64,000 nucleotides of DNA from Salirhabdus euzebyi (GTDB lineage Bacteria > Bacillota > Bacilli > Bacillales > Alkalibacillaceae): the NCBI RefSeq assembly GCF_014207435.1, contig NZ_JACHGH010000007.1:62001-126000 (forward strand). Reading direction: 5' to 3'. This document shows, one piece after another, positions 34,199 to 42,312 of the stretch. Each line of letters starts with the position of its first letter. The stretch's first letter is position 1. A program made the translations under genes and the position numbers. A model generated the notes under the pieces. The model saw only the letters and a program-made list of their open reading frames with translations. It did not search any database and had not been told where the DNA came from.

Positions 34199-35056
34199 TC
34201 ATTCCCCCTTATAGTGATAAAATCCTTTTCCTGCTTTTCGCCCTAAATGCCCAGCTTCAACAAGTTTATGTAAGATTTGAGGTGCTCGGAAACGATCACC
34301 ATATGCTTGTGCTAATCCTTCGCTTGCAAAAAGCATCGTATCCAAACCAACTAGGTCTGCTAATTCTAGGGGACCCATTGGATAATTTAAACCATATTTA
34401 ACTCCTGTATCGATATCCTGAGCACTTGCTACCCCTTCCTCTAGCATTCTCATGCATTCTAGCATATGGGCTGCGAGCGCTCTTGTAGTTACAAAACCTT
34501 GCGAGTCTTTTACGGCTATGGTTATTTTTCCAAGCTCTTTAGATAACTTCTCTATAGCCTTAATGGTTTCCTCTGATGTATTTACCCCTTTTACGATTTC
34601 AATCAATTTCATAATAGGCGCTGGATTGAACCAGTGCATTCCAATAACCTTATCGGGTCTGTTGGTAGCAGATGCAATAGCCGTGACACTCAACTCTGAT
34701 GTGTTTGTAGCCAGGAGTGTATGCGGTGCAGTTAAAAAATCCAGTTGTCTAAAAATATCCTTTTTGAGCTCCATATTTTCCGGAACAGCCTCTATTACTA
34801 AATTACTATCTTTCACTGCCGTCTTTAACTCTAGTGAAGTAGATATGTTCCGAAGAGCGAATGCAGCCTGCTCAGTCTCTAATTTTCCAATTTTAACGGA
34901 GCTCTCTAAATTCTGTTTAATAGATTGGATTGCTCGTTCTATTGCTTGCTCATGTATGTCATATAAAGTAACTTTCTTGTTTATCATTGCAAAGTTCTGG
35001 GCTATACCGTGACCCATTGTTCCTGCTCCCAAAACTGTGATTTGATTTATTTCCAC
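34199..35056 (-). CDS. 3-hydroxyacyl/3-hydroxybutyryl-CoA dehydrogenase (MmgB-like)
   Basis: 285 residues. NAD-binding VLGAGTMGHGIAQNFAM at the N-terminus, MHWFNPAPIMKLIEIVKG (catalytic His-Glu region), and the C-terminal helical domain DTGVKYGLNYPMGPLELADLVGLD. GTG start with AAAGGAGG upstream. Oxidises 3-hydroxyacyl-CoA in beta-oxidation. Thirteen bases after the acyl-CoA dehydrogenase stop, and overlapping the thiolase start. Confidence 0.93.
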   Translation of the reverse strand: MEINQITVLGAGTMGHGIAQNFAMINKKVTLYDIHEQAIERAIQSIKQNLESSVKIGKLETEQAAFALRNISTSLELKTAVKDSNLVIEAVPENMELKKDIFRQLDFLTAPHTLLATNTSELSVTAIASATNRPDKVIGMHWFNPAPIMKLIEIVKGVNTSEETIKAIEKLSKELGKITIAVKDSQGFVTTRALAAHMLECMRMLEEGVASAQDIDTGVKYGLNYPMGPLELADLVGLDTMLFASEGLAQAYGDRFRAPQILHKLVEAGHLGRKAGKGFYHYKGE

Positions 35057-35069
35057 TTTCTATCCTCCT

Positions 35070-36215
35070 TTATATGTTGAGGTTTTTGGCAATTATTTGT
35101 TTCATAATTTCATTTGACCCTGCATAAATGGATGTAACAGGTATATCACGATATCTCCTAGCAATTTCATATTCCTCCATATAACCGTACCCACCATGAA
35201 GTTGGATTGCTTCAGCAGCTGTTCTTTTTGCCATTTCCGTTATCCACCATTTTGCCATCGATACTTGCGTGACAATATTTTCTTGATTCATATGATCTAC
35301 AATTAACTTATCTAAAAAGGTTCTACCGATTTCTATTTCTGTCGCTAATTCGGCTAATCTAAATTGAACAGTCTGAAAATCGCTAATAGATTGACCAAAG
35401 GCCTTTCTTCCTTTTACATATTCTTTTGTTAAATCAAACATAACTTCAGCAGCTGTTTGAGCAGATATTGCTACCATTAATCGTTCTTGTTGTAGATTTT
35501 CCATTAAATAATAGAACCCTTTCCCCTCAATCCCTAATAGATTTTCTGTTGGGACTATAGCATCCTCAAATATTAGTTCAGCAGTATCTTGACTATGCAT
35601 ACCAATTTTCTCTAGCTTGTTACCTCGGGAAAATCCTTCCGTATTCCTTTCAATTAGAAGAAGACTAATTCCCCTATATGGAGGATTTGCTTTGGGGTCA
35701 GTTTTAACTGCGACTACTATCAAATCAGCTTGCATTCCGTTGGTGATGAATGTTTTTTCGCCATTAACAATATAGTGGTCACCTTTTTTTATCGCAGTCG
35801 TTTTTATTCCAGATAAATCTGAACCAGCACCAGGTTCAGTCATGGCAATAGCACTAATTGTCTTACCCGAAATACATGAGGGTAACCATTTTTGTTTTTG
35901 AGCTTCCGTCCCAAGCTTTTCAATATAGGGAACTACAATATCATTATGTAGACCAATACCAACGGTTCCTGACCCTAAACGTTCTAATTCTTCTCCTATA
36001 ATGACTGAGTAGCCAAAATCAGCTTCTAGTCCACCATACTTTTCGGAAATCCACGGACAAAGAAAGCCGTTTTCCCCCATTCTAAGCCAAAATGACCGGG
36101 GAATTAATTTATCCTTTTCCCATTGTTCAAAGTGGGGATAAGCTTCCTTTTTTAAAAACTTGCGAAAAGCATCACGGAAAATGTGATGCTCCTCTGTTAA
36201 ATATGGGGCTGCCAT
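35070..36215 (-). CDS. Acyl-CoA dehydrogenase
   Basis: 381 residues. Signature motifs AMTEPGAGSDLSGIKTTA (FAD/substrate) and QLHGGYGYMEEYEIARRYRDIPVTSIYAGSNEIMKQI near the end, the latter carrying the catalytic-base Glu in YAGSNEI-type position for this subfamily. Makes trans-2-enoyl-CoA, passing electrons to ETF (no etf genes here). Ribosome site AAAGGAGG; 14 bases after the synthetase stop in the operon. Confidence 0.93.
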   Translation of the reverse strand: MAAPYLTEEHHIFRDAFRKFLKKEAYPHFEQWEKDKLIPRSFWLRMGENGFLCPWISEKYGGLEADFGYSVIIGEELERLGSGTVGIGLHNDIVVPYIEKLGTEAQKQKWLPSCISGKTISAIAMTEPGAGSDLSGIKTTAIKKGDHYIVNGEKTFITNGMQADLIVVAVKTDPKANPPYRGISLLLIERNTEGFSRGNKLEKIGMHSQDTAELIFEDAIVPTENLLGIEGKGFYYLMENLQQERLMVAISAQTAAEVMFDLTKEYVKGRKAFGQSISDFQTVQFRLAELATEIEIGRTFLDKLIVDHMNQENIVTQVSMAKWWITEMAKRTAAEAIQLHGGYGYMEEYEIARRYRDIPVTSIYAGSNEIMKQIIAKNLNI

Positions 36216-36229
36216 ATAAAATGCCTCCT

Positions 36230-37794
36230 TTATGCTTCTGCTTTTTTTACTTGTTGGCGTTGCTCTCTTAATAAGAATTTTTGAATTTTCCCACTTGCAT
36301 TACGAGGAAGTTCTTCAACGAATATATAGCGTCTTGGTCTTTTATAATCAGCTAGTTTATTACTGTTTTTACAAAACACTTCTAGTTGTTCTTCATCAAG
36401 TTGATTATCCTTTTTAACGACATAGGCTGTTACTTTTTCTCCCCATTTTTCGTCTGGCTCTCCTAATACAGCCACATCAAAAACTCCATCATGCTCGTGT
36501 AATAGATCTTCTACTTCTCTTGGGTATACGTTTTCTCCGCCACTTATAATCATGTCATCAACACGATCACAAACGTATAAGTAACCATCCTCATCCAAAT
36601 ATCCTAAATCACCGGAATGATACCATCCCTTGTAGAGTGCTTCATCTGTAGCTTCTGGTCTATTAAAATAACCACTCATCATAGAAGGACCTTTTACAAT
36701 AATTTCTCCAATTTGTCCAGCTGAAAGAATCTCATCTGGTTCAGATGGACCTTCTTCGTTAGGCTTTACGATTCTTATTTCATGATTGAAGCAAGGCCGT
36801 CCGGCTGAACCCGATTTGGTTAGCTGATCATGTTCACTTAAAAAGGTAATCGCAGGCCCCATTTCTGTCATTCCGTATGCTTGAATGAGATCAATGCCAA
36901 GGTGTTCTTTACAAGCTTTTACTAGAACAGGTGGCATAGGCGCAGCTCCATAAAGGCCGGAACGTAAGGAAGAAAGATTATAAGCACTGAGATTTTCTTG
37001 AAGCATCATATTCCACATTGTCGGAGCCCCGAACATAACGGATATTTTTTCATCCTGAATTATTTGGAGAACTTCTTTTGGTTCAAAATGATGCGTTATA
37101 ACAGTAGTAGCACCAGCCTGAACTCTTGGAAGAAAACAGCAATGTAACTCGGCGCAATGGAACATGGGAGCTGACGCTAAGCCGCGATCCTGATCCGTTA
37201 AACGAAGACTGCTACACACGTTAAACTTTGCTCCACCATATCCCTGTGTCTGTGCATAACACCCTTTGGTCTACCGGTAGTCCCGCTTGTATACATAATG
37301 GCGTATGTGTCATTTTCAGAAATATCAACGAAAGGTCTTTCTATAGAGGCATTCTTAACACGTTCATAATAGTTTACTGCATAGCTAGGTGTATCATTAT
37401 CTACATACCAGAAGGAAATATGTCCGAAGTTTTTATGGATAGCATTCACATGAGGTTCAAGAGCTTTTTCGAAAAGTACAACTTTTGGGGCGGAATCTTT
37501 GAAAATATATTCAATATCTTGGGATTTTAACCTGAAATTAATCGGATTTAGAATGGCACCTATTTTTCCACAAGCAAAAAAGACATTGGCCAACTCAATC
37601 GTGTTAAATAAATAAGTTGATACGACATCTCCTTTATCCACTCCAGAAGCTCTTAGAGCATTGGCAAGTTTATTTACTTCCTTGTCCCATTCCTCATAAG
37701 TCCAACGAATCCCCTTTGTCACATCAACGATTGCTTCTTTCTTTGCATAGCTTTGAACAGTAAGCTCAAATAATTTACCAGTTGTAGCGTACAT
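36230..37794 (-). pseudogene. Acyl-CoA synthetase (AMP-binding), split by a frameshift
   Basis: Two overlapping frames together make one AMP-forming ligase of about 520 residues. The first (37794 to 37198) has TYEEWDKEVNKLANAL and the ATP loop YTSGTTGRPKGVMHRHRDM, then runs to a stop at VAVFV. The second (open from 37219 to 36230) continues with RLTDQDRGLASAPMFHCAELH, AYGMTEMGPA, GWYHSGDLGYLDEDGYLYVCDR and the C-terminal lysine motif PRNASGKIQK. Adding one base near 37204-37206 restores a continuous protein. A real mutation or a sequencing/assembly error is possible. First gene of the operon, ribosome site AAGGAGG. Confidence 0.85.
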
Positions 37795-37816
37795 GATATC
37801 TCCTCCTTAAATAATA

Positions 37817-37832
37817 ATTAAAACGCTTACAA
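37817..37832 (-). promoter_or_regulatory. cre-like (CcpA) site before the beta-oxidation operon
   Basis: Minus strand TTGTAAGCGTTTTAAT fits the catabolite-responsive element WTGNAARCGNWWWCAW with one mismatch. It lies 23 bases ahead of the first start codon, in the likely leader or promoter, consistent with glucose repression of fatty-acid breakdown. Confidence 0.6.
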
Positions 37833-37888
37833 TCTAGTATTAAACTTATTCTAGTAAAACAACAGATATTCCTATTAGAATTTAATAT

Positions 37889-37912
37889 AAAAAAAGAGCC
37901 GTTTTGGGCTCA
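37889..37912 (-). terminator. Terminator of the NprR-like gene
   Basis: Minus-strand GAGCCC-AAAA-C-GGCTC followed by seven T. Confidence 0.85.
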
Positions 37913-37926
37913 AAATTACATGGTGT

Positions 37927-39195
37927 TTAAACGTTATCTTCATTTCGGAAAGCATTGGTGTAAAAGGAATGGGTTTTTTGATAATACTCAGCTGATTTTT
38001 TATATAGTCTTTTTTCGTAATAAATATCACCAACTAGTTTTAAAAAGCGAATGAGATCATTCCGTTCTCCTGTACTTTTAAAGTAAGGTATAATTTTGTT
38101 TTCCATTTCGTCTAGAAACTCTTGGCTTAATGTGTTATTTTTCATTTTATTTTCTAATATATAAAATTTATATATAAAGCTTTTTATATTATATTGATGC
38201 GCGATTATTTTACCAGTCTTTAATGCTTCTTTTAATTTACTATAATCGGATATAGTGTAATAAACTAAGCAAATAATATAAAAGGTACCAATTCTTTCCC
38301 TTTTTGATGATGCATAATCTATTGACTGATATAAGTGCTTTAAAGCACGTTTATACTCTTTCCATTGATAGTAAATATAACCTAAATTATGATGGATAAG
38401 CGAGTTGATGGCTGGAATATGGGTAGCTTCGTGCTTCTGAAGTTTTAGTAAATCTTTTTCTGCTGTTTCATATTCCCCAATGCGAATATTATTAGCTGCT
38501 ATGACCATATAGCATTCTGTTACCAAGCTATAATCAAGAACAGCTTGTGCAGCATTTAGTGCCTTATAGGCATAGATTGTAGATTTGTAGACTTGATAAG
38601 TTCTCTTATAAAAAATAGATAGGTTATAGTAAAGATCTAAGTCGATTAAGTCTATTTTAGGATAAACTTTTTCTGCTTCCTTTAATGATTCTAACGCTGC
38701 ATCTAGATTATTTTCATAATAGTAGTATAATGATTCGAACTTATAAAAATAATATAGAGCTTCGGTATTAAAAAGATCTTTCATATTTCTTAACTCTACA
38801 TAATCATTTTTCCAGTTATGTTTAGGACCAAAAGTAATAAAATAACAAAGTCTAATTATTAAAAATAGATTTTTAGTTTCCGTACTATTAATGCGATAAA
38901 TGGCTTTCTCTAATTTATCCATTAATATTTTTGCTTCTTCTGCCTCTCTATTTTTAATGAGTTCATACCAATCAAGTATTTTTCCCCTTAATTCTTCCCT
39001 TTTCTCTGTACCTACACGCACATTAAAATCTAACCCTAATCGCTCACTTAATAGTTTGAGTACGTCTTCACTAGGCTCAATACTTTCGTTCTCAATTTTG
39101 CTTAAATATGAGACTGAACATATTCCTTGTGCGAGCTCTTTTTGCGTAATTTGTTTTTTATTTCGATGATATTTAATTAGTTTTCCTGGATACAT
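37927..39195 (-). CDS. NprR-like HTH-TPR regulator (RRNPP family)
   Basis: 422 residues, the same length as B. cereus-group NprR (about 423). Xre helix-turn-helix at 5-60 (LIKYHRNKKQITQKELAQG, VSYLSKIENESIEPSEDVLKLL), then a long stack of TPR-like helix pairs (ALKHLYQSIDYASSK, YKKSAEYYQKTHSFY). Known relatives switch between transcription factor and phosphatase-inhibitor-like states on binding a small peptide. No NprX-like peptide ORF was found in the 130 bases downstream, which hold only a terminator. Divergent from a serine hydrolase gene, a possible target. Confidence 0.75.
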   Translation of the reverse strand: MYPGKLIKYHRNKKQITQKELAQGICSVSYLSKIENESIEPSEDVLKLLSERLGLDFNVRVGTEKREELRGKILDWYELIKNREAEEAKILMDKLEKAIYRINSTETKNLFLIIRLCYFITFGPKHNWKNDYVELRNMKDLFNTEALYYFYKFESLYYYYENNLDAALESLKEAEKVYPKIDLIDLDLYYNLSIFYKRTYQVYKSTIYAYKALNAAQAVLDYSLVTECYMVIAANNIRIGEYETAEKDLLKLQKHEATHIPAINSLIHHNLGYIYYQWKEYKRALKHLYQSIDYASSKRERIGTFYIICLVYYTISDYSKLKEALKTGKIIAHQYNIKSFIYKFYILENKMKNNTLSQEFLDEMENKIIPYFKSTGERNDLIRFLKLVGDIYYEKRLYKKSAEYYQKTHSFYTNAFRNEDNV

Positions 39196-39395
39196 AGGAT
39201 CATTCCTAAAGAGAAATTTTTTATTATTATAGCATATTATTTACCAAATATTTTCATTTATCGACCAATTTTGTGGGAATTCGCTTTGAATAAGAGTATT
39301 TTAAATTAGTTGAAAGTTCAGATGATTGGTTGATTTGTCCCTTTTCTTTATCCATAATATTTATTAGTAGACAATCAACTTGGGGTGGGATGAAT

Positions 39396-40694
39396 ATGTG
39401 GGGAGATTTCGAGAAAAAACTCAAGGAACAAATGGATAGGGAGCACATAGTAGGGGCAGCAGTAGGCGCTTTTCGTGATGGTGAAATTATCTATCAAAAA
39501 GGTTTTGGCGTGCAAAATAAGGCAACAAATAAGCCGGTGACAGAAGAGACTATATTTGGCACTGCTTCTGTTACAAAGTCTTTCACTGCATTGGCTGTAA
39601 TGAAGTTAATGGAGCAAGGGCTTCTATCAATAAATGATTCTGTCATAAAGTATATACCTAATTTGGAAATCAAAGGTGTTTACGCAATGGATAAAATAAA
39701 GATTCATCATTTATTGACCCATTCTACTGGTTTAGCACCAGTTAATCGTGATGAAAGTCGATTGTTTTTTTCAGACGAAGTGGAATTTTTAACAAATAAC
39801 AAACACTCTATCTTAGGAAAGCCGAATGAGTATTTTAGTTATTCTAATGACATGTTTTTATTATTAGGCGCAATTATAGAAAAAGTAACTGGAAAGTTGT
39901 ATCGCCGATATATAACGGAAGAAATTCTAGCGCCTTTAAAAATGAACCGGACAACGATGAGTATAGAGGAAGTTACTAAATTAAATAATGTTTCCACGCC
40001 TTACATATATGACAAACAACAAAAAAAACATATTGAACAAATGTGGCCAACTCTTGGTGTTTATGAGGTTGGTGGGGGGATTCGTTCCTGTATTTCTGAT
40101 TTGCTTAAGTACGGATCCTTTTATGTCAATACTCCTAATCTTTTAAGTAAATCCATTTCGGAAACTTCTGTTCAAAAAATGTGGCAGCCACATATAAACC
40201 TAACGGAAAATAGTTTTTATGGATACGGATTGAAAGTAACGCCAAATTATCATGGTGTAACATTAGTGGAACATGGAGGAGGGCAACCTGGGGTCTCTTC
40301 TAACTTCGGATTTATACCAGAGAAGAATATAGTAATTGTCGTGTTAACAAACGTTTCAAATATTGCTGTTAGAGACATTTGGTTGAAAGTAGTAAATACA
40401 CTACTTCGTTTACCTATTGATACGAAAGAGCAGGTCCTTCCTCCAACTGATTTGTCAAAAAAGGAACTTATGAAGTTCGTTGGAGCATACGCTAGTAAAG
40501 AGGGCTATCAATTTGAAGTGATCATAGAGGATGGTAAACCTTTAATTTTGATAGATCAAGAGAAACTAGAGGCTTATGCTGCAGATAAGAAAACATTAGT
40601 TTTAAAGAATAGTAGTCGTTCCATTCCTTTTTATTTTACGGATAATGAAGTGTGGGGAGCATTTTTTGGAATGCGAGTTATGTTAAAACAGTAA
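39396..40694 (+). CDS. Serine beta-lactamase-like hydrolase (class C / PBP4* family)
   Basis: 432 residues from ATG 39396 (ribosome site GGGGTGGG; ATG 39390 is also possible). The three penicillin-interacting motifs are intact: SVTK (nucleophile Ser, Lys) in GTASVTKSFTAL, YSN in FSYSNDMFLL, and HGG in VEHGGGQPGVSS. No signal peptide, so probably cytoplasmic, as for esterase-type members; beta-lactam hydrolysis is not implied. About 80 residues of extra C-terminal beta domain. Divergent from the NprR-like regulator. Confidence 0.85.
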   Translation: MWGDFEKKLKEQMDREHIVGAAVGAFRDGEIIYQKGFGVQNKATNKPVTEETIFGTASVTKSFTALAVMKLMEQGLLSINDSVIKYIPNLEIKGVYAMDKIKIHHLLTHSTGLAPVNRDESRLFFSDEVEFLTNNKHSILGKPNEYFSYSNDMFLLLGAIIEKVTGKLYRRYITEEILAPLKMNRTTMSIEEVTKLNNVSTPYIYDKQQKKHIEQMWPTLGVYEVGGGIRSCISDLLKYGSFYVNTPNLLSKSISETSVQKMWQPHINLTENSFYGYGLKVTPNYHGVTLVEHGGGQPGVSSNFGFIPEKNIVIVVLTNVSNIAVRDIWLKVVNTLLRLPIDTKEQVLPPTDLSKKELMKFVGAYASKEGYQFEVIIEDGKPLILIDQEKLEAYAADKKTLVLKNSSRSIPFYFTDNEVWGAFFGMRVMLKQ

Positions 40695-40755
40695 TGAAGT
40701 TACTAGTTTAAAATAATGATTCCTCTTTCCTGTACACACAGATGAGGTGAAAAAG

Positions 40756-41982
40756 TTGTTATTAAAACAAAAAAACTTTTTATTATTATGGATTGGACAA
40801 GCTATTTCAATTTTTGGAACTAGATTTAGTGATATAGCAGTTCCTTGGGTAGTTTTGCAGCTAACAGACTCCCCATTTAAAACCGCCTTAGTAGCCATAA
40901 GTATGCAAATTGCACCTTTATTCCTTTCATTGTTTGCAGGAATTTGGATAGAAAATAGATCAAAGAAACATGTGGCTATTACAGCAGAGTTTATTCGTTT
41001 TCTATCACTTATTGCACTAGTTTTCATCATCATGTTTGATTATTTTCAACTTTGGATTGTCCTCCTTATATTCTTTGTGTTTGGTGCTGCGGGATTGTTT
41101 TTTAGAATATCTTTTCAAAGTATGCTTCCTTCAATAGTAGGGAGAGAGAAACTTCTTTCTGCTCATAATTATATGGAAGGTGCCGATGCAGTAGGAACTT
41201 TATTAGGGCCAGCTTTAGCCGGGCTAATTTTTACTTTATTTGGAGCTGCCTGGACTATTTCTATTGATGCATTTACCTATTTACTTTCTGCTTTAACACT
41301 TTGTTTCATAGCTCTAACATATACGGAAAGAAGAAAAGAAAAGAAGAGAAAAGTTCATTTGAATAAGCAGTGGAAAGAAATTAAAGCAGGGATTAGCATT
41401 TTGTTTCAGCACCATATTCAGCGGTACGTCACCGTTCAACACGCAATCTTGAACTTTTTAACTAACGCGGTTACTTTATTAGTTATTATTAATGCGAAAG
41501 AGGAGTTAGGCTTATCCGTAACGGAAACAGGTTTGCTTTTCTCGGCAGCTGGTCTAGGCAATATAATAGGTGTCTTTTTAATGCCAGTCGTTAGCCGTTT
41601 TACTTGGCGAACAATTAATATTGGCTTAGCTGCGTTTTCCGGAACAGGGATATTATTACTCGTTATGGCAGATGGGTTTGTTTTATCTGCAATAGGGATG
41701 TTCCTTTTTGATGGTGCACTCTCCATGGCATTTGTTGTGAATGGTTCCGCACGTCAAGCAGTTACACCTGACAATTACTTAGCAAGAGTAAGTAGTGGTG
41801 GGTTAATGATTAGTGGAAGTGTAACCTTATTAGGTGCTTTCTTTGCAGGAACTGTTGCTGAGTTTTTACATGTTCAAGTTGCGCTCTTCAGTTGTGCTGT
41901 ACTTTTAGGGATAAGTATCATTTACAGTTTAAGGACAAAAGGGTTAAAGGTTATGTTGTCAAAACTGACACCGCTTGGTTAG
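40756..41982 (+). CDS. MFS transporter (Mef/EntS-like, MFS_3)
   Basis: About 408 residues. Twelve membrane helices; N-terminus LLKQKNFLLLWIGQAISIFGTRFSDIAVPWVVLQLTDSPFKTAL and the loop AGIWIENRSKKHVAI in the MFS signature place. Start is uncertain: GTG 40747 overlaps the ribosome site GAGGTGA, TTG 40756 is spaced correctly and preferred. Drug or siderophore export is the family's usual role; substrate unknown. Precedes an ABC-F resistance-type gene, but 330 bases with their own leader separate them. Confidence 0.85.
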   Translation: MLLKQKNFLLLWIGQAISIFGTRFSDIAVPWVVLQLTDSPFKTALVAISMQIAPLFLSLFAGIWIENRSKKHVAITAEFIRFLSLIALVFIIMFDYFQLWIVLLIFFVFGAAGLFFRISFQSMLPSIVGREKLLSAHNYMEGADAVGTLLGPALAGLIFTLFGAAWTISIDAFTYLLSALTLCFIALTYTERRKEKKRKVHLNKQWKEIKAGISILFQHHIQRYVTVQHAILNFLTNAVTLLVIINAKEELGLSVTETGLLFSAAGLGNIIGVFLMPVVSRFTWRTINIGLAAFSGTGILLLVMADGFVLSAIGMFLFDGALSMAFVVNGSARQAVTPDNYLARVSSGGLMISGSVTLLGAFFAGTVAEFLHVQVALFSCAVLLGISIIYSLRTKGLKVMLSKLTPLG

Positions 41983-42049
41983 GAAAATATTGAAAAATAA
42001 ACCAATTTGTGTTTTAATAATTATGATAATAGGCTAAAAGGAGGTTTCC

Positions 42050-42091
42050 ATTAGGACAATGAAGCATAACACGTTCTCATCCATGAAATAA
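42050..42091 (+). CDS. Leader peptide of the ABC-F attenuator (start uncertain)
   Basis: The frame ends ATG-AAG-CAT-AAC-ACG-TTC to TAA at 42089-42091, giving MKHNTFSSMK from ATG 42059. That ATG is 14 bases from the strong ribosome site AAAGGAGG, whereas an in-frame ATT at 42050 is five bases from it and would add three residues. Either way a 10- to 13-residue peptide. Its position just before the antiterminator arm supports a regulatory role. Confidence 0.5.
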   Translation: MRTMKHNTFSSMK

Positions 42092-42249
42092 ATATGGAAA
42101 AGTGACGTCTGCCTCGGTAGATGTTTGCGGGATACGTGTGTCTAAAAATTCATTACGCCTTTTGAAACCAATAGTTCTATATCTATACGTGTTTATGTCA
42201 TATACTGCATAACACCTCTAGTTGGTAAAAATTGTAACCGCTCGTATGG

Positions 42250-42279
42250 AATCGCAGGCAGACGTCTGTGATTTTTTTG
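42250..42279 (+). terminator. Attenuator terminator before the ABC-F gene
   Basis: AATCGCAG with CTGTGATT (one G-U), eight-base loop, seven T; overlaps the antiterminator complement at 42256-42266. Confidence 0.8.
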
Positions 42280-42312
42280 TGAGCACATTTTGTTCTGGAG
42301 GTGTTTAATTAT

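Larger units (their letters stand above)
41990..42312 (+). promoter_or_regulatory. Attenuator leader of the ABC-F gene
   Basis: AAAGGAGG at 42037-42044 precedes a tiny ORF ending at 42091. GACGTCTGCCT (42104-42114) is the exact complement of AGGCAGACGTC (42256-42266). The latter contains part of the terminator AATCGCAG/CTGTGATT (42250-42273, then TTTTTT). The two foldings exclude each other: terminator or antiterminator. Ribosome stalling on the leader ORF by an antibiotic would allow read-through, as established for vmlR and similar ABC-F genes; here this is inference from the layout. Confidence 0.75.

Noticed and set aside
34452..35012. 186-residue plus-strand ORF opposite the 3-hydroxyacyl-CoA dehydrogenase
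   Set aside because: Antisense shadow; the opposite strand carries full catalytic motifs.
37840..37865. FadR-like operator in the near-palindrome CTAGTATTAAAC...TTCTAG
   Set aside because: It does not fit the known Bacillus FadR consensus and has mismatches in the arms.
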